Of a stretch of 57,994 nucleotides of DNA, positions 15,679-23,939 are shown piece after piece. The position numbers and the translations under genes are program-made. The stretch is taken from assembly GCA_009775365.1 (NCBI GenBank), contig VSPM01000007.1, positions 1-57,994 on the forward strand. Reading direction: 5' to 3'. A model generated the notes under the pieces. It saw only the letters and a program-made list of their open reading frames with translations. It had not been told where the DNA came from and made no database searches. This DNA comes from Muribaculaceae bacterium. Its GTDB lineage: Bacteria > Bacteroidota > Bacteroidia > Bacteroidales > Muribaculaceae. How positions within the stretch are numbered: the stretch's first letter is position 1; each line of letters opens with the position of its first letter.

Positions 15679-16893
15679 TCATTGAAATATCTTGCCCAGC
15701 ACTTTCTTTATAATTCCTTTCTTCTTGCGACTGTGGTTGAATTTATTCATCACCTTATATGCCTTGTCGGTTTCTGCATCAATCAGAGCCGCTGTATAAT
15801 CGAAATTGTTAACCCGGTTCACCAATTCCTGTGTGGCCTGCGACAGCATAGGTGCCTGCTGTGGAGGTTTTATGCCTATCTCATCGCCAAGCGGAGGATT
15901 CTTCTCCCATTTGCGCGCCTCCCCTACTGAGATATACTCTCTGTCGGTGATATATATTTCGCCATAAGTTGTCATGTATATCGGGTCGTTTGTGTGCATC
16001 ACACGCTTCATATAGTCCCCCTTTCCAAACGACTCTATATTGAACGCTACACTCGCAATGTCATCGGCAAATATCCTGTCGCCTTCATGGCCGGAAAACA
16101 CATACCCTATGTTGAACTTTGTGAAATCAACATTTCTGCTAAACAGTTTGAATAATTCAGGCATCCACTCCCTATTCTGTATTTCTCCTAAAATATCATT
16201 GTCAAGATAAAGGCTCCCTCCTGTTTTTCTCCATATGGATGTCGGGCTATATTTGCCATAAATCGTGTCGGCGCCTTCCTCAACTTTCCCAAGTTTTTCA
16301 GGCACTCTCACTGTTGAAAAAATACCCACCAGGTCTGACCATGAAAAATTCTGCCGGAAATATTTGCTCACACTGTCCAAACCTTCTGAATTTGAAAAAT
16401 GGTAATAAGATTTCGAGGCGAGCACTCTCGGATTAGTCCATCCCTTATATTTGTCAGCCCTCTTTGTCGGAATCATAAAGTCTACAGTTTTTTCTCTAAA
16501 CAGAACAACCGTGTCGGTGTAGGTAGATAATGTGGAATACTCTCTAACATAACCTATGAGATGAAGCACTTTATGGCGCTTGCTGTCGACCACAATTTCC
16601 GGCAGTTCATATTCTATCTCCTCAAGGGCTATTTCCTCTATATCCGGAGAATCAATTGTGGCTGGAGAATATCCGATCATCCTCACGGTGAGAGGATATG
16701 ACGACAAATCTATAGCCGGCAATTCTCCGAAGTCGGAACAAACCCCTACAAACACCCCTCTATTATCAAAGACCGACGCCTTAGGCAACGGGGCGCCTGT
16801 TGCTAACGCCACGACTTTTGCCCCATGCACGCCTACAGCAAGAAGCGTCGACGCGACTATAATCACGGCATGGCATATTATCCGATGAATCAT
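15679..16893 (-). CDS. exported protein with carboxypeptidase-regulatory-like N-terminal domain
   Basis: 404 residues. The signal peptide (MIHRIICHAVIIVASTLLAV) is followed by a small beta-sandwich (ATGAPLPKASVFDNRGVFVG; LTVRMIGYSPATID; IEYELPEIVVDSKR) like the CarboxypepD_reg domain found at the N-terminus of Bacteroidetes outer-membrane proteins. The remaining 280 residues are not a recognisable barrel but share the character of DUF5686-type or unassigned surface proteins. It ends in a basic tail (HSRKKKGIIKKVLGKIFQ). Its role is unknown. It is transcribed alone and ends at a strong hairpin. Confidence 0.65.
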   Translation of the reverse strand: MIHRIICHAVIIVASTLLAVGVHGAKVVALATGAPLPKASVFDNRGVFVGVCSDFGELPAIDLSSYPLTVRMIGYSPATIDSPDIEEIALEEIEYELPEIVVDSKRHKVLHLIGYVREYSTLSTYTDTVVLFREKTVDFMIPTKRADKYKGWTNPRVLASKSYYHFSNSEGLDSVSKYFRQNFSWSDLVGIFSTVRVPEKLGKVEEGADTIYGKYSPTSIWRKTGGSLYLDNDILGEIQNREWMPELFKLFSRNVDFTKFNIGYVFSGHEGDRIFADDIASVAFNIESFGKGDYMKRVMHTNDPIYMTTYGEIYITDREYISVGEARKWEKNPPLGDEIGIKPPQQAPMLSQATQELVNRVNNFDYTAALIDAETDKAYKVMNKFNHSRKKKGIIKKVLGKIFQ

Positions 16894-17020
16894 AATATAT
16901 TATATTGCAGAATCTAATCTAAAAGACACATACGACATCAGGTTGTTACAAATAAAACCTTAATTTGTCTTAACAAAACATAATTTATATAACAAATTTT
17001 AATCTTAACATATCTTTTGG

Positions 17021-17029
17021 TAATTTTGC
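17021..17029 (+). promoter_or_regulatory. -7 element of beta-galactosidase gene
   Basis: TAATTTTGC fits TAnnTTTGC and lies 65 bp before the chosen start. It shows that the TTG codon at 17017, which opens a longer frame, cannot be the start. Confidence 0.6.
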
Positions 17030-17094
17030 ATAACTTTCCCTACCTGCATCTGTTTTATGAAACATTATCTATTATAAGAAACACTAACCCGACC

Positions 17095-20000
17095 ATGAAA
17101 ATGTTTTTTCTTTCAGCATTGCTCGGCATGGCTTCATTGCCGGCTTTGTCGCAGACTTTCACCGAATGGCAAGACCCTGAGGTGAACGCTGTGAACCGGT
17201 CGCCTATGCGCTCTGCAAATTTTGCATATAAAAAAGGAGAAAAGGCTCTGGCTAATCAGAATCAAAAAGAATCGTCAAATTATATCAGCCTCAATGGCAC
17301 ATGGAAATTCAACTGGGTTAACGACGCTTCTGCCCGGCCTGCGGATTTCTGGAAAAAAGATTTCAACGACAAAGGCTGGGACAACATCTCTGTGCCTGGC
17401 GTGTGGGAGTTAAATGGCTACGGAAGCCCGCTGTATGTCAACAACTGCTACCCTTGGCGCAACACTTTCGAGAGCAAGCCCCCCGTTGTGCCCACAACCG
17501 ATAATCATGTGGGCACATATCGCCGCGAAATAATTGTGCCCGCCGACTGGAATGGAAAAGAAATTTTTGCTCATTTCGGATCTGTCACCTCAAACATCTA
17601 CCTCTGGGTGAACGGAAAATATGTGGGCTATAGTGAAGACAGCAAGCTTGAGGCAGAGTTCAATCTCACACCTTATTTAGTGCCGGGAAAAGAGAATCTT
17701 ATTTGCTTCCAGGTGTTCAGATGGTGTGACGGCTCATATCTTGAAGACCAGGATTTTTTCAGATACAGCGGCGTAGGACGCGACTGCTATCTCTATGCCC
17801 GCGACAAGAAACGTGTCGCCGACATTCGCGTCACTCCTGACCTCGACAGCAATTATGCCGACGGAACACTCGACATAGAACTCTCGCTGACCGGCAACTC
17901 TCCCGTAGACCTTACACTATATGATGCCGACGGCAACATTGTGACCACCGCCACTGCTTCAAAAAGCGGCACAACGTCCATGAGTGTCGCAAAGCCTATG
18001 AAATGGTCGGCCGAGACTCCTTATCTTTACACTCTCACAGCCTCTATGAAAGGCAGCGACGAGGTGGTGCCGGTGAATGTCGGCTTCAGAAAAATAGAGT
18101 TGACCGGGGGGCAGATACTCATAAACGGCAAACCTGTGCTGTTCAAGGGTGTGAACCGCCACGAACTTGACCCCGACGGAGGATATGTGGTTTCGCCTGA
18201 ACGGATGCTTCAAGACATTCAGTTGATGAAGCGGCTCAACGTTAACGCGGTGCGCACATGCCATTACCCCGACGACAAACTATGGTATGACCTCTGCGAC
18301 AAATACGGAATCTATATGGTGGCCGAGGCCAATATCGAAAGCCACGGAATGGGCTATGGTGAAAAAACTCTTGCCAAAGACCCGGCTTATGCCAAGGCGC
18401 ACATGGAACGCAACCGGCGCAATGTGCAACGCAATTTCAATCATCCCTCAATCATTTTCTGGAGCCTCGGCAATGAAGCCGGATACGGGCCTAACTTCGA
18501 GCAAGCCTACAAATGGGTGAAGAGTGAAGACCCAAGCCGCGCCGTGCAGTATGAACAGTCAGGGATGCACAATCTCACAGACATCTTCTGCCCGATGTAT
18601 TACGGCTACGACGGCATGAAAAAATATGCAGAAGAGAAACCTGCCGACAAACCCCTTATTCAATGTGAATATGCCCACGCAATGGGAAATTCTATGGGAG
18701 GGTTCAAGGAATACTGGGACCTCATCCGTAAATATCCCACGCTTCAAGGCGGTTTTATCTGGGACTTTGTAGACCAGGCAGTGAGAACCAAAGGTAAAGA
18801 CGGAGTGGAGATTTTCGCTTATGGCGGAGATTTCAACCGTTATGACCCCTCTGACGGCAACTTCTGCGTGAACGGCATTGTGAGCCCTGACCGAGTTCCG
18901 AACCCACATGCCTACGAGGTTTCATATTATTATCAGAATATCTGGACATCCCCCGCTGACATGAGCAAAGGGAAAGTAAAGGTCTATAACGAAAACTTCT
19001 TCCGCGATCTGTCTGACATTCGCCTCGAATGGGCCTTGCTCAACAACGGAGTGCCGGTGCGCAATGGCGTGATTTCTGACATCAATCTTGAGCCGGGAGC
19101 AACCGCCGAAATCACAATCCCATATGGAGAAATATCAAACGAGGGGGAATGGCTGCTTAATGTGAACTATGTTCTGAAAGAGTCAGACGGGCTTCTCAAT
19201 GCAGGACATTGCATTGCAAAAGAACAGTTCATTCTTTCTTCTCAAAAATCTGTCTGCTTCGAATCCACCCTAACGCAAGACACAGATGCAACGGCTCCTG
19301 AAATTATTGACAATCATGATTTTTTTGTGATTGTCAAGGGCAATGACTTCGACATTGAATTCGACCGCAACACCGGGTTCATGAGCAAATATGCAGTCGG
19401 AGGAATCCAAATGCTCAACGACGGCGGACATCTCACTCCGAACTTCTGGCGTGCCCCCACCGACAACGACTACGGCGCAAATCTCCGGAACAAATACAAA
19501 GTATGGAAAAACCCGGAGATGAAACTTGAGTCGATAAAAACAGCGTCAGGCAATGGAATTGCAACAGTTGTGGCCGAATATTCCATGCCCGATGTCAAGG
19601 CTTCGCTCACACTTTCTTATTCCATCTGTTCATCAGGGGCAGTGAAAGTGACAGAATCTCTTAAAACTGACAAATCTGCCGAAGTGCCGGGAATGTTCAG
19701 ATTCGGGATGCAGATGCAGATGCCGAAATCTTTCAGCAGCATAGAATATTATGGACGAGGACCGATTGAGAACTATGCAGACCGCAACCATTCAACATTG
19801 CTCGGCATATATCGCCAGTCTGTAGAAGAACAGTTCTATCCCTACATACGCCCGCAAGAAACAGGAACCAAGACAGACATCCGTTATTGGAGACTCCTTA
19901 ACAATGCCGGCAATGGTCTCGAATTTTTAGCAGACGCCCCATTCTCCGCTTCTGCCTTGAACTATTCTATCGAAAGTCTCGATGAAGGGGAATGGAAACA

Positions 20001-20181
20001 CAACAGCCATTCTCCAGAAGTGAAAAAAGCCGACTATACCAACGTGATCATCGACAAAGCTCAGATTGGACTCGGATGCGTCAACAGCTGGGGCGCCGAG
20101 CCCCTATCGCAATACTTGCTGCCCTGTCAGGACTACTCATTCACTTTCATGATGGCTCCCGTGTTCCACAGGTTTCAATAA
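17095..20181 (+). CDS. secreted GH2 beta-galactosidase (LacZ-like)
   Basis: I start at ATG 17095 (MKMFFLSALLGMASLPALSQ), which gives a signal peptide, so the enzyme is exported, unlike E. coli LacZ. About 1028 residues: sugar-binding jelly roll (NGTWKFNWVNDASARPADFW), immunoglobulin-like domains, the TIM barrel, and the C-terminal Bgal_small domain (FDRNTGFMSKYAVGG; RGPIENYADR). The acid/base glutamate is in SLGNEAGYG (about residue 461) and the nucleophile in QCEYAHAMGNS (about 525). It removes terminal beta-galactose from oligosaccharides or host glycans. It is monocistronic, with a promoter upstream and a strong terminator downstream. No SusCD pair is adjacent. Confidence 0.95.
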   Translation: MKMFFLSALLGMASLPALSQTFTEWQDPEVNAVNRSPMRSANFAYKKGEKALANQNQKESSNYISLNGTWKFNWVNDASARPADFWKKDFNDKGWDNISVPGVWELNGYGSPLYVNNCYPWRNTFESKPPVVPTTDNHVGTYRREIIVPADWNGKEIFAHFGSVTSNIYLWVNGKYVGYSEDSKLEAEFNLTPYLVPGKENLICFQVFRWCDGSYLEDQDFFRYSGVGRDCYLYARDKKRVADIRVTPDLDSNYADGTLDIELSLTGNSPVDLTLYDADGNIVTTATASKSGTTSMSVAKPMKWSAETPYLYTLTASMKGSDEVVPVNVGFRKIELTGGQILINGKPVLFKGVNRHELDPDGGYVVSPERMLQDIQLMKRLNVNAVRTCHYPDDKLWYDLCDKYGIYMVAEANIESHGMGYGEKTLAKDPAYAKAHMERNRRNVQRNFNHPSIIFWSLGNEAGYGPNFEQAYKWVKSEDPSRAVQYEQSGMHNLTDIFCPMYYGYDGMKKYAEEKPADKPLIQCEYAHAMGNSMGGFKEYWDLIRKYPTLQGGFIWDFVDQAVRTKGKDGVEIFAYGGDFNRYDPSDGNFCVNGIVSPDRVPNPHAYEVSYYYQNIWTSPADMSKGKVKVYNENFFRDLSDIRLEWALLNNGVPVRNGVISDINLEPGATAEITIPYGEISNEGEWLLNVNYVLKESDGLLNAGHCIAKEQFILSSQKSVCFESTLTQDTDATAPEIIDNHDFFVIVKGNDFDIEFDRNTGFMSKYAVGGIQMLNDGGHLTPNFWRAPTDNDYGANLRNKYKVWKNPEMKLESIKTASGNGIATVVAEYSMPDVKASLTLSYSICSSGAVKVTESLKTDKSAEVPGMFRFGMQMQMPKSFSSIEYYGRGPIENYADRNHSTLLGIYRQSVEEQFYPYIRPQETGTKTDIRYWRLLNNAGNGLEFLADAPFSASALNYSIESLDEGEWKHNSHSPEVKKADYTNVIIDKAQIGLGCVNSWGAEPLSQYLLPCQDYSFTFMMAPVFHRFQ

Positions 20182-20239
20182 CTGAATTGAAAGTTTGACA
20201 AAGGCGCTTTCAGGAATGCCTGTAAAAAGCATGTCTTAA

Positions 20240-20271
20240 AAGGCGAAGAGCTGTTCCACGCTCTTCGCCTT
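20240..20271 (+). terminator. strong hairpin after beta-galactosidase
   Basis: AAGGCGAAGAGC (20240-20251) and GCTCTTCGCCTT (20260-20271) form a perfect 12-bp stem with an 8-base loop. Confidence 0.75.
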
Positions 20272-20445
20272 AACAAATTATATAATCTTCTCACAATTTA
20301 ATTGCAGTTTGCACATAAGCTTTGTTAAAAACGTGGTTTCCGCAAACCAACTTGCCCTCCCCTTTGTTTTAATCACATCAAGAGGGAGTTAACATCCGAA
20401 GGGTCAAGACTCTCTGAATTGTTCCACTTTTAATATGATTACACT

Positions 20446-21018
20446 ATGAAAACCTTCAACGACATCAACCGCACCGGAAATCCTCAGAATCCGGAATCGG
20501 AAAAATCTTTTGAAAATATTAATGAAAAAGATGAACTTTTACTGTTTGGCAACAAACCGGAAAGACCTGCTGAACGTCGCTCTAACGAAGCCGTGAAAGG
20601 TGCAGCATGGTTATTGGGTATTGTAGCGATATTTGCTGTAGCCATACTTTTTGCATGGATTGTCGGAAGCCATACTTCCCCGATTCAAAACAGGGGAGCC
20701 GACAGGCAGCTTTACTCACAGACGCAAGGTAGAGAGGCTACAGAAGCCCGGGAATATACTCCCGCTCAATTCATGGCGGTGCTTATCCCTGCAGGTACAA
20801 CAAAAACTGCTCCGACAGCCGCTGCATCCGGACGCAACGTGACTAAAGCCACTTCTGAATCTAAAACCTCATCGCTTTCTGCTGCCGATGAAGACCGCAT
20901 CGAAAGGGAGGCAAGAGAAGTGATTCATGGAGATTTCGGCGACAATCCCGGACGCAAAGCAAAACTGGGAGCCGACTATGCTGCCGTTCAGGCAAGAGTA
21001 AATGAGATTCTACACTGA
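20446..21018 (+). CDS. membrane protein with C-terminal CW_7 (Cpl-7-type) wall-binding domain
   Basis: 190 residues. An acidic cytoplasmic N-terminus (1-60) is followed by one membrane span (AAWLLGIVAIFAVAILFAWI, about 53-72), a Ser/Thr/Ala-rich linker (about 100-145), and a C-terminal 40-residue module (IEREAREVIHGDFGDNPGR then LGADYAAVQARVNEIL). The module matches the CW_7 repeat of Cpl-7 lysozyme: a helix with Ala-x-Glu-Val-Ile, a Gly-Asp/Asn turn, an Arg, and a closing VQxxVNxxL helix. CW_7 domains bind the muropeptide part of peptidoglycan. The layout suggests an inner-membrane protein that touches the cell wall. There is no catalytic domain. Confidence 0.65.
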   Translation: MKTFNDINRTGNPQNPESEKSFENINEKDELLLFGNKPERPAERRSNEAVKGAAWLLGIVAIFAVAILFAWIVGSHTSPIQNRGADRQLYSQTQGREATEAREYTPAQFMAVLIPAGTTKTAPTAAASGRNVTKATSESKTSSLSAADEDRIEREAREVIHGDFGDNPGRKAKLGADYAAVQARVNEILH

Positions 21019-21029
21019 TTCAAGATTTG

Positions 21030-21063
21030 AAGAGGGTGTATCAAAATACTGATGCACCCTCTT
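21030..21063 (+). terminator. terminator after CW_7 protein gene
   Basis: AAGAGGGTGTATC (21030-21042) pairs with GATGCACCCTCTT (21051-21063) with one wobble, followed by TATG. Confidence 0.7.
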
Positions 21064-21071
21064 TATGTAAC

Positions 21072-21179
21072 CTACTGTAAACCTAAAACAAAGCCCCCAC
21101 TTTCACAAGCATAAGCAGACCTTGTCACTCCGAGAGCCTGCGCCACCTCACTCAGTTCGCGCGTGTGCATTCGCATCAT
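21072..21179 (-). CDS. 35-residue ORF translationally coupled to ABC ATPase
   Basis: A frame starting MMRMHTRELSEVAQALGVTR overlaps the stop of the ABC ATPase gene by ATGA and ends at 21072. The ELSEVAQALGVT segment looks helical. It could be a real small protein or the trimmed remnant of a larger downstream gene. No family was recognised. Confidence 0.25.
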   Translation of the reverse strand: MMRMHTRELSEVAQALGVTRSAYACESGGFVLGLQ

Positions 21180-22183
21180 TCCGGCGAATTATTGCCAAGA
21201 CAGGCCAAGCCGCAAAGCAAAGCCTCTATCGAGTCATATTCAATGCCTCCGCACACATAGCAACGGTCTGACGCAGTTATCAGCAATGAGCCATCTGCGT
21301 CTTCGCCGGCAAATATGCCGTTGCGAGCCAGCGCTTTCTTCAGCATGTTAGCCCGCGGGCCGCTCCCTTCTATTCTTACAGTCCAAACATGTTCATGACT
21401 TATCTTAAAGGAGCCGGTTGATATGTCAAACGTAACTCCTTCGCGGCTGAAATACTCTCCCATCTTCCCCGTTAGCGACAAATCTTCGGGAGTGCCGATC
21501 GTCAAGCCTCGCGCCTTGTCGAGAAGCCACACCTTGTCTGCAATCTGCAACGCAAGTTCCAAATCATGGGTTGACAGGAATACCGTCTTGCCCCTTTCTC
21601 TTGACAATCTTTGCAACAACCGCATTATCTCCACTTTGCTTGGATAATCAAGAAAAGCCGTAGGCTCGTCAAGAAATATGATTGGAGTCTGCTGTGAGAG
21701 GGCTTTGGCAATCATCACTTTCTGACGCTCTCCATCGCTAAGAGTCCGCACGTTCCTGCCTCTCAATTCCTCAATACCGACTAATGATATCGACTCGTCT
21801 ATCACCTCTTTGTCGCCGGCGGTAATTCTGCCCCAGAAACCCGTGTAAGGGCTTCTTCCCATACCGACGAGCTCTTCTACAGTCATATTGTTAATGCTGA
21901 GTTTATCTGTCAGCACAACACCGATAACTTTCGACAATTCAGAGTCATTATAGTCACTTATCTCTTTACTCTCAATATAGATTTTCCCCTTTAGCGGGGG
22001 TATGAATGCCGTGAGAGTTTTAAGCAACGTAGACTTCCCTGCGCCGTTAGGGCCTAAAAGACATGTAAGTTCTCCCGAATAAAGAGAGGCATCAACACCG
22101 CGTGTAACCGCCACATCGCCGTTCTTTCCTTTATAGCCGGTTTCAAGGCCGTGCACACGCACTGTCTCTTCGCGTTTTGGCAT
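21176..22183 (-). CDS. FecE/BtuD-type ABC transporter ATP-binding protein with C-terminal extension
   Basis: 335 residues. Walker A is GPNGAGKST (about 43-51), the signature is LSDGERQKVMIAKAL (about 148), Walker B is IIFLDEPTAFLDYPSK, and the switch His is in FLSTHDLELA. The sequence is of the iron-siderophore/haem/cobalamin importer class. A tail of about 85 residues follows the ABC domain (HEHVWTVRIEGSGPRANMLK; DRCYVCGGIEYDSIEALLCG) with a Cys-x-x-Cys pair. The usual permease and binding protein genes are not next to it, so it must serve distant partners or be an orphan. Confidence 0.85.
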   Translation of the reverse strand: MPKREETVRVHGLETGYKGKNGDVAVTRGVDASLYSGELTCLLGPNGAGKSTLLKTLTAFIPPLKGKIYIESKEISDYNDSELSKVIGVVLTDKLSINNMTVEELVGMGRSPYTGFWGRITAGDKEVIDESISLVGIEELRGRNVRTLSDGERQKVMIAKALSQQTPIIFLDEPTAFLDYPSKVEIMRLLQRLSRERGKTVFLSTHDLELALQIADKVWLLDKARGLTIGTPEDLSLTGKMGEYFSREGVTFDISTGSFKISHEHVWTVRIEGSGPRANMLKKALARNGIFAGEDADGSLLITASDRCYVCGGIEYDSIEALLCGLACLGNNSPE

Positions 22184-22210
22184 AACTCTGTTATTATTAA
22201 AAAAAGACGG

Positions 22211-22633
22211 TTATTGATGCTTTGATTTATTCTGCTCTCTTTTCCTGCGTATTATGTCGGCAAACGATTTCGGCAAACGAACGTTGTAGAGGTCATATGC
22301 CTCGTCAAACAACGGAGCAATCTCCTCATCTGTAAAACCGGCTATGCCACACCCTATCCTTGTGACATAAAAGGTGTTCTGGTCCCATTCCCTTGCAAGA
22401 TCAATAAATTCGTCTACATACGGACGGATTGTGTCAACCCCTCCCTGCATTGTAGGAATGGCATATGACTGCCCTTGAATGCCGACTCCCTGCCCCATCC
22501 TGGCTCCAAACTTATCAAGCGCAACTCTTGCGGCGCCGCCGAGATGACGCCCCTCAAGATTGCTTCCAAACACAAATATATCATCCCTTTCAAGAGAAGT
22601 GATATTCTCCGGAGTGTATTTCAGTTCATCCAT
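22211..22633 (-). CDS. macro-domain-like protein (A1S_2505-type)
   Basis: I take ATG 22633 (MDELKYTPENITSLERDDIF); the longer frame begins at a GTG nine bases upstream. 140 residues, with DDIFVFGSNLEGRHLGGAAR at about 19-38 and GQGVGIQGQSYAIPT further on. The pattern, with a glycine-rich loop after a buried FGSN, marks a conserved small family related to macrodomains that bind ADP-ribose-like ligands. It is cytoplasmic. Biochemical activity has not been assigned from sequence. Confidence 0.7.
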   Translation of the reverse strand: MDELKYTPENITSLERDDIFVFGSNLEGRHLGGAARVALDKFGARMGQGVGIQGQSYAIPTMQGGVDTIRPYVDEFIDLAREWDQNTFYVTRIGCGIAGFTDEEIAPLFDEAYDLYNVRLPKSFADIIRRKREQNKSKHQ

Positions 22634-22701
22634 ACTCTTCACATGTGAGTTATTACTATCAATATTATCTCTGGTTTATGCCGCTCTAAATCCTCCACAT
22701 A

Positions 22702-22797
22702 GAAGTTGTTTAAACTTTTTTCTTTTTCAAGAAGAGGTCTTTTTAACGTATAAAGCCATTAAAAAATCAATCTCCGTAAAAAAGATTAAACAACTTC
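22702..22797. repeat. long imperfect inverted repeat in gene-free DNA
   Basis: GAAGTTGTTTAA at 22702-22713 is mirrored by TTAAACAACTTC at 22786-22797. Allowing one mismatch, the arms extend to about 20 bp each around a roughly 56-base loop. It may be a MITE or a structured RNA. Confidence 0.5.
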
Positions 22798-22812
22798 ATA
22801 CTATTAAACGTA

Positions 22813-22842
22813 AATAACGGCCGATTCACATCGACCGTTATT
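22813..22842 (+). terminator. terminator-like hairpin without upstream gene on its strand
   Basis: AATAACGG (22813-22820) pairs with CCGTTATT (22835-22842), followed by ATAATTTTTT. The rest of 22643-23113 is AT-rich and shows no gene. Confidence 0.5.
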
Positions 22843-23113
22843 ATAATTTTTTCCATAATACTTTTTCGAACTAACCTAACATCATGAAACGATTTATAAT
22901 ATTATAACATATCGAGGTTAAAAAAAGTTTACGGCATTCTCATTTTTTGAAAAAATTTTTTCATCCCTTACAAATCACACGTCCGGCATAATCCGAAATT
23001 TGCACCAATATTATATTATTTTTATCAGCACTACATATTAACGAACCCGAAATATGAATAGAATGTTAAAAATGTAACACCACTTTAAAGTTTACCACCT
23101 TAGGTTTTATACT

Positions 23114-23465
23114 ATGATTGACTACATCGTCTCCATATTGAGAGAGTATCCCACTCTCGCCCTCTTCCTCACAATAGGTCTCGGATTCCTGATCGGCAAG
23201 ATCCGCATAGGCACGTTCTCAATAGGCAATGTGCCGTCGGTGCTGCTTGTTGGCTTGCTTGTAGGCCAGCTCGACATCCCCATGTCAGGCCCCGTGAAAA
23301 ATTACTCTCGGATGCTGCGCCGGCACTCGCACCTGCACCGCATCGCTCGGAGCTGTGCAAGACACTCTTGGAAGCACACTCCCCGCAATAGGCTACACCG
23401 TGACCTATGCAGTGGCAAACCTCATGCTCGTGATCTGGCGACTGGTGACTGTGCTTGTGGCATAA
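23114..23465 (+). pseudogene. AspT/YidE-family antiporter, N- and C-terminal ends fused by internal deletion
   Basis: The first 62 residues (MIDYIVSILREYPTLALFLT; GTFSIGNVPSVLLVGLLVGQ) match the beginning of aspartate-alanine antiporter family permeases. From about 23300, in a different frame, TCTASLGAVQDTLGSTLPAI then GYTVTYAVANLMLVIWRLVT matches the family's C-terminal membrane hairpin and ends at TAA 23463-23465. Several hundred residues in between are missing. The intact family exchanges amino or dicarboxylic acids. Confidence 0.8.
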
Positions 23466-23505
23466 AGGGCATAAAGAGCTAAAAACTGATGACGCGTCTC
23501 ATTAC

Positions 23506-23549
23506 ATTCAGGCAACTATATCTGCAATACAGCCAATAGTTGCCTGAAT
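23506..23549. repeat. 14-bp perfect inverted repeat between AspT remnant and clpS
   Basis: ATTCAGGCAACTAT (23506-23519) and ATAGTTGCCTGAAT (23536-23549) with a 16-base loop. It probably acts as a terminator hairpin, although no T-run follows. Confidence 0.55.
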
Positions 23550-23606
23550 CATGTTGCCCGCGCTCAATTTCTAATCTCCCGAGCCTTATTTCTGATTATT
23601 TTTTAC

Positions 23607-23615
23607 TACTTTTGC
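23607..23615 (+). promoter_or_regulatory. -7 element immediately upstream of clpS
   Basis: TACTTTTGC ends three bases before ATG 23619, predicting a leaderless or nearly leaderless clpS mRNA. Confidence 0.55.
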
Positions 23616-23618
23616 ATC

Positions 23619-23924
23619 ATGGCAAAAGAGCAATCAGCAGTTATCGAAAGACTGCACACAGGCATATACAAGCCCCGTATGTTTACCGTCTTCATGCACA
23701 ACGACGATTTCACAACAATGGAATTCGTGGTCATGATTCTTGTAAACGTGTTCTTCAAGACTGAAAATGAAGCAGAACGCCTCATGCTGGAGATTCACAC
23801 ATCCGGAAAAGCGGCTGTGGGCACATATATTTTCGACATAGCCGTGTCGAAAGCAAGAAAAGCCACCGAAATGGCCAGGGCAGAAGGATTCCCTTTGTGC
23901 CTGACTGTTGTTGAACAATTATAA
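23619..23924 (+). CDS. clpS: ClpS, adaptor for ClpAP (N-recognin)
   Basis: 101 residues. It carries the ClpS core YKPRMFTVFMHNDDFTTMEF, where the N-D-D-x-T/x-M residues line the pocket that binds N-degron residues (Leu, Phe, Trp, Tyr). It is followed by VVMILVNVFFKTENEAERLM and IHTSGKAAVGTYIFDIA, which includes the ClpA-contacting surface. ClpS delivers substrates to the N-terminal domain of ClpA. It is first in clpS-clpA-aat, 15 bp ahead of clpA. Confidence 0.95.
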   Translation: MAKEQSAVIERLHTGIYKPRMFTVFMHNDDFTTMEFVVMILVNVFFKTENEAERLMLEIHTSGKAAVGTYIFDIAVSKARKATEMARAEGFPLCLTVVEQL

Positions 23925-23939
23925 TGACTCCTGCTTTCT

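Noticed and set aside
17017..17094. N-terminal extension of the beta-galactosidase from a TTG codon
   Set aside because: The extension overlaps the -7 promoter element and precedes a good signal peptide at 17095.
22560..22817. An 85-codon plus-strand frame after the macro-like gene
   Set aside because: It overlaps the 5' end of the minus-strand gene, has no promoter, and its sequence is low in complexity.
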